DNA of 64,000 bases from Paludibacteraceae bacterium (GTDB taxonomy: Bacteria; Bacteroidota; Bacteroidia; Bacteroidales; Paludibacteraceae): positions 310,001 to 374,000 of the forward strand of contig JAGALP010000003.1 of assembly GCA_017625155.1 (NCBI GenBank), read 5' to 3'. The notes under the pieces were generated by a model, which had not been told where the DNA came from, did no database searches, and saw only the letters and a program-made list of their open reading frames with translations. The position numbers and the translations under genes are program-made. Below are positions 36,101 through 39,636 of this stretch, piece by piece (positions within the stretch are counted from its first letter, which is position 1; each line of letters opens with the position of its first letter).

Positions 36101-36740
36101 GGAATGTCACTTCTCCTAATTTATAATCCAATGGTGTGGTGGAGAGATACGCCGTATTGTCAAAGTCCACTAAATCATCTTGGCTATCAATCACCGAACC
36201 TCGGATGCGCAGTGCTGCGTTCCACTTATTCATATAGTCGCTATTTGGATAGTAGTAGATTGTTGCCCAACCTTCATTATTATCTCCGCTACCAGTCGCT
36301 GCCCAAGCTACATCGCCTTCAAACTTGGTGATGTCGCTCCAGCCCATATTGGATGAGTTCTCTACATACACATCACCCGCCGTACAGTTATTTTTTATGT
36401 GTAAGGCATGTGTTGTCCAACTCTCGCCATCACGATATCCTGTAGTGGCGCGAAAGATGGTTGCACCTGCATAGGTAATGGTTATACCACCATCTTTGCC
36501 ATTTTTATTCTTGTTGTGAATATGATCGTCGCGACTTTGTCCATCCCAAAACTTAAATTCTATTTTTAGGCGTGCCTTATTAGCTTCCCATGTATAATTA
36601 GCATCATCCCCCCATTTAAGTTTGATGTCCACATCGTTTGCATTGGCTGCCTGTGCGACATTCGGCAATAAGGTGAAAAGAAAAATCACACACGGAAGCA
36701 TGAAAATCCGTAAAAAATTGTTTAGTTGATGTTGTTTCAT
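27162..36740 (-). CDS. giant T9SS-secreted multidomain surface protein (LamG, Fn3, T9SS C-terminal domain)
   Basis: This 3192-residue protein has a signal peptide (about 1-31, ending V-A-Q-A-A). An Fn3-like region covers about 440-650 (RGYYTNKVRLRWDV). Three LamG/jelly-roll domains start at about 680, 2140 and 2345; each has the W-H-H-x-A-I or equivalent strand and a D-E-V/I-R-x-W end. A carboxypeptidase-regulatory-like domain lies near 967-1030 (VSGKVYYENSDYPVAGCQV). A domain of the W-N-W-I-S, G-D-I-V-K-S and W-x-G-x-L type lies at about 2850-3020. The last about 75 residues are a type A T9SS sorting domain (YDVLGRLMYQG, NGVYLVQL, QQVVL). It is probably attached to or released from the surface as an adhesin; the ligand is unknown. 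It sits inside a run of phage-like genes. Confidence 0.9.
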   Translation of the reverse strand: MKQHQLNNFLRIFMLPCVIFLFTLLPNVAQAANANDVDIKLKWGDDANYTWEANKARLKIEFKFWDGQSRDDHIHNKNKNGKDGGITITYAGATIFRATTGYRDGESWTTHALHIKNNCTAGDVYVENSSNMGWSDITKFEGDVAWAATGSGDNNEGWATIYYYPNSDYMNKWNAALRIRGSVIDSQDDLVDFDNTAYLSTTPLDYKLGEVTFHGWTDKGTFPVTVKDLTNGDASNYTQSKIKLQTSIDNKEWYTQATHTISNTKTFTHTFEDAKYIKYPKHTSDVIGYEQFAKGISFRVIAETDPDSGSSSGSGSYVQIHTSEMQKTPPIAVLQNNQLTIDHTTDNELYFAWEVHKPTGASVQNNWVIEEQQTDGTWTIIHSMECKNDKNSYTHPLPLEKERRAVTKTYRVRNTFFEDGFWYEYMRTNPTEETYHPYYQKFESTPIHVEPKATERKAKLTWERTEDGIWNDDITLTLEYYDTNDGEIKSRALNYSDETYTLQGLSECTEYHVSIIATNTEENFADTISTTFIMPDAGKHEIANFEATRGYYTNKVRLRWDVEKGNTFNHFEITRRAISENTAVSVAELSFNAGNTVYSYEDMDVEAGVIYEYMVIGYTDCSTNADEQSADVHGAAPTCYGFAQSYASVSGRICFNGNQGVPGVDVAVVGAEDYTENYSLEFNGNNTYLNLNDNVIDFRNDNAITFQMYLYPLAQKTDTAYICTHKGVFELALVQLADSKDYALINNIFPSQHIDTLSVDNWHHITMAIHVNKSANSVKADYYSNGALHYSQSHNNVDIAALQAARDSVFIIGAYADKTKNFKGNMDEIRVWNRILDSTYISKTYNRYISGREADLRAYYRCNEPGVNVVFDYSGNNDQFNKRDGILSATVGHSDKIIPSSEQLANKAITDEDGNYIINTIPYTTEGQQYEVVPMLGVHQFSPSKQPIYVSSSSTVFNKIDFTDKSSFEVSGKVYYENSDYPVAGCQVQVDGVTCSDNGKPILTNSEGEFTIHVPIGEHYITVVKDGHIFEHAGRYPVDEQEQGLLHDFQKPISNLIFTDITKANVVGRIAGGEIEYNKPYAVRQSVANMGQAKIVLEASDLYSLNTRRVTNETSTSFETNSDPLHCDSVHPDIRSRAYIGGNQESNLITIYTDSITGEFAAKLPPVQYKVKSISIPSNSNIVFDMEAIEDIDLRNVVSLQIDTAVYHIDSALIELRTISYVDELKPLYRSEPTFIVAQKNRVDGTFGESETVYTDEITGQEEPIPLYTDTGDSIAYTFDYPIFEQLEEYTFNLEGYEEYVNYDQADDPQTTKVPLQHTLVTIANEFGIEQAVDTATGKLWEELEEGQLYLDSLGQAEYTFVVGFPNLTAPYTYGLNIKYNIDGKEYLWNDKPLEAIILGNIASGNQFVTGGPDVVTMILRDPPGSHSSSYFEEGTKSVESQAVNWNVKLGAGLTFSKKRKMEYQVVGGTHEGVGIGIWTLTMSAKMGLGHDRDHTIGGEVQYKGNRTYTTTTVLNKRVTTSPTIGYIGAAGDVFIGCATNLLFGEAHEVMVKRDSLGQYYLGVEDVITAGEKFTTTFQYSQAYILSSLIPNLRDLRNSFLITGDTTATMPAHKTEPIYVTPLSSDDPNFGMEGTYKVIYPDSVSNELGKADTISIINAQIATWQRWLETNEQEKVYAIEQMTYDDANKKNYSFDSGATITEVIQNVKDTSWTHGGDFGLNYKFNILFTGKLRKKEWNIGLNINPAAGVGGADTDVDGVTTATGFTLADNDLNNSYTVDVIASNTSGRSAIFYTRGGQTSCPCAVEERTLFYEPGEHTLAEATVQIEKPKLSVVNPYAVDVPTGEAAQFTIELNNQSETNTDLMFDLCVLDESNPHGARIAMDGEPIIGNRPVRVKSGEPIQKTIMLRQTDLGVLNYENIQLVLKSQCQGGLQFSGIIADTIEISASFTPSCSNIELEINDRILNTSTGAVLPIKVKGYNMQYSNFQGFRLQYKGTHDTDWTMIGAWLLNTDGNDKAHLLDAGEITYQFDMSDNAFMPDGSYQFRAITLCNYGTGEIHNESETIEVIKDMTRPMLFGSPSPSSGILTAEGEIAVTFNEDIKTASLTDTRNFLVQGRLNGYKVEHQVAMLLHEGTSAKTITDMHFSSTPFAINCWFNYTKEGDIITFGNATNKLVIALNNTGQMVVNVNQQTITSTNSVPRDKWCFLSIAYDTIAGGIFTADYILNDEVVNLFDGAVIGQCKSVASQLVLGGNLDAMIHEFTIWNYPRSLTEAQSEMYTAKSASTTHLVAYWRMDEGHGNMAEDIAQGHHMQLPNENAWYFDNENIAAQLDGATAMLMDIATASPTPQEDYLMELWFNPAEQTSDAVLLSNGLGFQLGVSAQGALSLKTTKQTLTHAVTPNVWHHVAINHRHNGTTVVYLNGKEVFQVPNESMPNLSADHLVIGADRYRDNDSTTRWSYRNYFKGAVDEVRLWKATLTADYIRQLYRTRIYGNEAGLVAYYPFEKTILDDFAQPVVEFDMADHSEKKVGELQVAAGRALASEQAPPLKSISLLENVKYTYVASERKIVISLNEKAERIEGTTIFLTVQNVEDLNGNNIAEPVKWTVVVNQNQLKWLKKSQEVTTETNQTAEFEVTIVNRGAEREYWQLQNMPTWLQADKEYGELHTLSTETLTFTVSETLPIGTYEETIYLVGNNEIYEPFVVRVTVTGKQPMWIVDPDKYEYSMNIIGSLMIEGVVSEDNNDVIAAFINDECVGVTSPQYNQRYDKYFVMMDVYSNVSNSEETPIIFKVYDASTGNTYPIVQLIEPQEDIQKDVLIFKNNHLVGSLDQPLVWDAQNYLEQVIDFNSNWNWVSLYVNPTDTIASSLLESLFPNLLVLKNKISSMIFEGKYFVGKNIIIKAGEKYRAKLSEKKRHTFIGTPVDLTTYQDTISPNWTWIGYPASFTMSITDAFASINPQHGDIVKSKSSFATYSGYEWIGTLTTLVPGQGYLYYSMDKQQKILQFPAQTLTHHMPQRKAAPLSSTFTPVDHSQYPSNMTVIAKVYDGNNLQFNAEVAAFVGEECRGVATSDENGFVCLTIAGEGAGDKIVFRVLVDNEIHTIKQTITYEDDAIVGSISQPYVIQLDATTEVENTTISSAHIYAYDGILYVEGATEDYKVYDVLGRLMYQGRAPQLRLSNGVYLVQLGEETQQVVL

Positions 36741-37010
36741 TGTTGTGTTTTTTTAGATTGTTTATAATTAGTTTTTCGATATCATCATGTATATAAACCA
36801 CGCGCCACTCACACTGTCGGTAAGACAGATATGAGTGGCACGATATTTAATATATTTGTACTCAGACTATTGCACGCGGCAACACACAATCCCCCTGTCG
36901 GAGGATGACCATGCGAAGTGGTATGTGCATAATATGTATGAGTCATCTATTCAAACAACTACAAAAATCGTGCCAAAACGCAGTGGTCTAACTTCTAACA
37001 GCGAAGCGAT
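36741..37010. other. gene-free upstream region of the giant gene
   Basis: There is a large imperfect inverted repeat at 36804-36839 (GCCACTCA with TGAGTGGC, plus inner CTGTC with GACAG). TGGCACGAT (36836-36844) is repeated inverted as ATCGTGCCA (36967-36975). A TCTAACTTCTAACAG word block (about 36979-37010) matches those at 25801-25908. No clear -33/-7 promoter is seen. Confidence 0.6.
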
Positions 37011-37190
37011 CTATATCTCTATATCATACTTCTCACACAAGTACTTCACCACCTTAGGCGGAAAGAGTTTAGTGGTGGGGCGGATGCCGTTCGCCTCCAA
37101 AAAAGCACGGTCGGTCTTCAGCCAACGGCGAAAGGTCTCTGGACTCACCCCCGCTGCGCGGGAGAGTTCGGCTTTGGTATAGGACTTCAT
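37011..37190 (-). CDS. DUF4248-type small helix-turn-helix protein, 59 aa
   Basis: ATG at 37190 opens a 59-codon frame: M-K-S-Y-T-K-A-E-L-S-R-A-A-G-V-S-P-E-T-F-R-R-W-L, then T-K-L-F-P-P-K-V-V-K-Y-L. This is the layout of DUF4248 proteins (a K-x-Y-x-K-x-E-L-A opening, W-L/I in the recognition helix, P-x-Q/K-V-x-x-I near the end), which usually sit beside virE genes in Bacteroidales. DNA binding is inferred. Its start overlaps the previous stop as ATGA, suggesting coupled translation. Confidence 0.7.
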   Translation of the reverse strand: MKSYTKAELSRAAGVSPETFRRWLKTDRAFLEANGIRPTTKLFPPKVVKYLCEKYDIEI

Positions 37191-37462
37191 TGCTTCGTTT
37201 TTCTATGCTGCTGAATAAATCGTTGTTGATTTTCTTTTTCTGCGGGTGTAGCCACATGCCCCCTGCGATTAGGGCAGCGTTGCAGGATGTACTTGCCGTA
37301 CATCCTGCGAATATAAAATTTCCCGTTATGTTCTAACTGACCAATTGCTCCCGCTACTGGCGATTGAAAAGAAACTAACATAATACGTATCAAATATGTG
37401 TTATTCTGTTTCTTGAAATGCGCTATCTGTTTCACGACCATTTCGCGACCACTATAGCACAT
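37187..37462 (-). CDS. hypothetical protein, up to 91 aa, phage-type
   Basis: No firm family. The segment F-Q-S-P-V-A-G-A-I-G followed by a basic R-R-M-Y-G-K-Y-I-L-Q and R-x-x-x-H-V-x-T-P-A-E-K-E-N-Q-Q-R-F resembles small phage or prophage proteins with an S-P-x-x-G-x-I-G opening and a P-A-Q-x-x-Q-R-x-x-F end. Starts at 37462, 37441 or 37381 are possible; the last would place the S-P-V-A-G motif near the N terminus as in that group. A perfect 11-bp inverted repeat (37282-37308) lies inside. It overlaps the DUF4248 gene by 4 bp. Confidence 0.6.
   Translation of the reverse strand: MCYSGREMVVKQIAHFKKQNNTYLIRIMLVSFQSPVAGAIGQLEHNGKFYIRRMYGKYILQRCPNRRGHVATPAEKENQQRFIQQHRKTKQ
37282..37308. repeat. 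11-bp perfect inverted repeat inside the 91-aa gene
   Basis: GCAGGATGTAC (37282-37292) pairs with GTACATCCTGC (37298-37308) around TTGCC. There is no T run on either side, so it is not a standard terminator. Confidence 0.7.
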
Positions 37463-37483
37463 CGGTTGCCTTTCGCTATGCCA

Positions 37484-37669
37484 TCACGCAGCCTTATACA
37501 TCACCTGAAACACATACCCGTACAACGATAGTTCTTCGCCTTCTACGGACAATGGTCGTGGGTACATACGTTCCCATTGCTCCATATACACGCGGGTTAA
37601 TACTGGGTTTTTCATTACAATCCATGCAGCATGTGCTGCCATCGCAAATCGAATTTGACTCTTGTTCAT
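37484..37669 (-). CDS. hypothetical protein, 61 aa
   Basis: Not recognised. It is a short protein with M-K-N-P-V-L-T-R-V-Y-M-E-Q-W-E-R-M-Y in the middle and no membrane segment. It lies between virE and the 91-residue gene, all on the minus strand, and a TAATTT-rich leader precedes the ATG at 37669. Its place in the VirE-DUF4248 module suggests it belongs to the same unit. Confidence 0.55.
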   Translation of the reverse strand: MNKSQIRFAMAAHAAWIVMKNPVLTRVYMEQWERMYPRPLSVEGEELSLYGYVFQVMYKAA

Positions 37670-37707
37670 AGTTGTAAAAATTTAGTTAATTTAAGGGGTA
37701 TTTTGCG

Positions 37708-37791
37708 TGTAACGGTGTAACAACTATTTCTTATGTCTCGTCCCCGTACACGCGCGGACGAGAATAGTAAAAGAAGTGTTACACTGTTACA
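37708..37791. repeat. nested palindrome with four GTGTAAC-type octamers
   Basis: The outer arms TGTAACGGTGTAACA (37708-37722) and TGTTACACTGTTACA (37777-37791) pair with one mismatch. Inner arms ACTATT/AATAGT and CTCGTCC/GGACGAG continue the stem with 8-nt bulges. Each outer arm is itself two direct copies of an octamer (GTGTAACG GTGTAACA; TGTTACAC TGTTACAC). The right arm overlaps the virE stop codon. Confidence 0.8.
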
Positions 37792-39173
37792 CATTCTTTA
37801 GCTAAAAGTTTTTTGTTAGCAGCAATTTCTTCTGTATCTCGTTGATATACAATCCATCCGCGCAAACGTGCTTGCCTATTGCCTCGTGTAACAGATCTAT
37901 ATCCCATACTACCCATGAGTACTCCTAAACGACCTAACGCCATCGGCTTCTTGATGTTGCCGTAGCTCACCAACCGCTCACTGATCTGTGCCGTCGTCAT
38001 AAACTCCCCTCTGCCTTCCGCTGGCACATCAAAGAGTATCGGCAACAACTGCTCCTCGTTGCTCTCATCCCTAAAATGCTGATTATGCTCCTCCAGCACC
38101 TCTATCTCGTCCAAGTCGAACCAGTAACTAAACAACGGATCCTGTGCCAATGCCCACGCTTGCGCATACATCCGCTCGTAAGGCAGGAGGGTGTAAAACG
38201 GATTTTGTATCTCCTCCACCTCAAACGGCAACCAACGCCTATTGCCCGTGATGTCCGTCAGGAAATCTCGCCTATTGCCACTGGCACAGAAACTCGCCAA
38301 GCGCACGCGTCGCTCTTTGGTGTAGGCATACGCAGCGCGCTCGTTCACATCCGTGGCGGTAATGACCGATTTCAGTTGATTGAGCTCACGGTTATTCATC
38401 GAGTCAATCTCATCAAGGGAGATAAGCCCAAACTCCGCAATACGCAGCCGTTCATCTTTGTTGAGGTCGTTGCTATTCGCCAACTTGCAGGCGTATGCTC
38501 TGAGATGTGGCGGGATGAGATGCTCTAGCCATGTGGTCTTGTAGATGCCTTGGCGCCCGATAAGCACCAGTACTTGATGATTCACTACTTCATCTTTCAT
38601 CCAACTCGCCACCATCGCCACAAACCATTTTTTGAAGCAGACGCGCCAAAGTCGGTCTGCTTCAGATCGCTCGCTTTGCGAGCTGTGGGTCGCTTCGCTG
38701 TAGTTCGTTTCGCTTGCGCTACACTGTAGTTCGCTCGCGTTGCTCGCTGTGGATTCGTTGTGAAATACTACAGGCGCAGCCGATCTACCATCTACAGCCA
38801 CGAAGTGGCGATCTACAGGTGCTTCGCACCGATCTGTCGCGCTCTCGCGCACACGGACTTGCGAGGCGACAAGGTCTATCCAATCAGGCTGTTCCGCCGT
38901 CCATTCTCCACACGACAACACATACTCCCTCAGCGGGTGCACATCGGGTATAAGATCCGATTGCAGGGCAGTCATCACCTCTCTACTCGTTATGTTTGCA
39001 TCGTACTCCTGCGCACAATGACAAACGATAGAGTTAATGTCGTGTTTAGTCATTTCACGCCACCCCGTTTCATCGCGCACTTGCATTTTATCTGCAATCA
39101 CATCATGTCGCAGACGGTTGTAATCGAGATAATTCTCCGTAATGTACTTGATTGCAGCTTCTTGTTTGGTCAT
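37779..39173 (-). CDS. VirE-family P-loop ATPase/helicase-like protein
   Basis: The PF05272-type core is clear: Walker A variant G-R-Q-G-I-Y-K-T-T-W (about residues 202-211), L-I-S-L-D-E-I-D as Walker B (about 241-248), then S-V-I-T-A-T and G-N-R-R-D-F-L-x-D-x-T-G-N-R-R-W-L-P-F. Such proteins resemble phage replication primase-helicases and are common as stand-alone chromosomal genes in Bacteroidales next to DUF4248. An N-terminal helical region occupies 1-100. Residues about 105-175 (bases 38650-38860) are a low-complexity insert encoded by word repeats with mini-hairpins, between the N-terminal part and the ATPase. At 464 residues it lacks a separate primase domain. Confidence 0.88.
   Translation of the reverse strand: MTKQEAAIKYITENYLDYNRLRHDVIADKMQVRDETGWREMTKHDINSIVCHCAQEYDANITSREVMTALQSDLIPDVHPLREYVLSCGEWTAEQPDWIDLVASQVRVRESATDRCEAPVDRHFVAVDGRSAAPVVFHNESTASNASELQCSASETNYSEATHSSQSERSEADRLWRVCFKKWFVAMVASWMKDEVVNHQVLVLIGRQGIYKTTWLEHLIPPHLRAYACKLANSNDLNKDERLRIAEFGLISLDEIDSMNNRELNQLKSVITATDVNERAAYAYTKERRVRLASFCASGNRRDFLTDITGNRRWLPFEVEEIQNPFYTLLPYERMYAQAWALAQDPLFSYWFDLDEIEVLEEHNQHFRDESNEEQLLPILFDVPAEGRGEFMTTAQISERLVSYGNIKKPMALGRLGVLMGSMGYRSVTRGNRQARLRGWIVYQRDTEEIAANKKLLAKECVTV
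38641..38870. repeat. word-repeat and mini-hairpin block inside virE
   Basis: GATCTAC/ATCTACAG words and CTGTAGTTCGCT words alternate with hairpins GCTCGC-TTT-GCGAGC (38669-38683), GCCAC-GAA-GTGGC (38797-38809) and GGTGC-TTC-GCACC (38818-38830). The frame stays open, giving an insert rich in Ser, Glu and Asp. The same hairpin type is seen at 25893-25909. Confidence 0.7.
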
Positions 39174-39202
39174 AGTCGTTTGCTTTTATGCGTTTCATGG
39201 TG

Positions 39203-39232
39203 CAAAATTACTGCTTTTTTTCGACCCTCAAA
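39203..39232 (-). promoter_or_regulatory. probable promoter of the virE module
   Basis: On the minus strand TAATTTTG (39210-39203) is preceded by TTTTG (39232-39229 region) 18 bp upstream. The divergent small gene also has TAATTTTG at 39273-39280. Confidence 0.55.
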
Positions 39233-39310
39233 AGGGCAAAAAAATGACCTTTTTTCATTGCCCGTATTGTAGTAATTTTGTGGAAAAATTCACAAAATTA
39301 CTATAAAATT

Positions 39311-39559
39311 ATGACCTATTTATCGTATCTGCAAGTGCCAGATAATGTGGCAAAGTTGGAAGAGTTGTATGCTTTTGGTGTGATTAGTAGAGCGCGCTAC
39401 ACGCATTGTCAAGTGCTGTTGGCGTATATGAAGTTGCGCCAGCAGCACGTAGGTATAAGTGACACGGAATGTGCTTATTGTTTATCAGAAAACCCGCAAT
39501 ATGCACTCTCGGAGGATAGCATATTGCGGGTTATCAAATGGGCAAAGCGTAAGGTATAA
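39311..39559 (+). CDS. hypothetical protein, 82 aa
   Basis: Not recognised. The ATG at 39311 follows TAATTTTG (39273-39280) by about 30 bp. The protein appears helical (KLEELYAFGVISRARYTHC, ILRVIKWAKRK), without membrane segments, and could be a small regulator. It is divergent from virE. Its 3' third contains a 14-bp perfect inverted repeat (39491-39532). Confidence 0.55.
   Translation: MTYLSYLQVPDNVAKLEELYAFGVISRARYTHCQVLLAYMKLRQQHVGISDTECAYCLSENPQYALSEDSILRVIKWAKRKV
39491..39532. repeat. 14-bp perfect inverted repeat inside the 82-aa gene
   Basis: AACCCGCAATATGC (39491-39504) pairs with GCATATTGCGGGTT (39519-39532) around a 14-nt loop. No T run follows. It encodes ENPQYA and LRVI residues. 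Confidence 0.85.
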
Positions 39560-39587
39560 TTTTCCCTCCCCCCTCCCCCATAAAAAA

Positions 39588-39616
39588 CTCACCCCGCAAA
39601 GAACTTGCAGGGTGAG
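39588..39616 (-). terminator. terminator of the variable-protein operon
   Basis: CTCACCC and GGGTGAG (39588-39594 with 39610-39616), plus an inner GCAA/TTGC, form a hairpin. On the minus strand it is followed by a run of six T. It lies just after the last variable region. Confidence 0.8.
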
Positions 39617-39636
39617 ATTGCTATTTTTGCAAAATT

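Noticed and set aside
24777..39173. Integrative element or intact prophage
   Set aside because: No integrase, transposase, relaxase, capsid or tail genes and no attachment repeats were found; only lysis-like and VirE-type genes support a phage origin.
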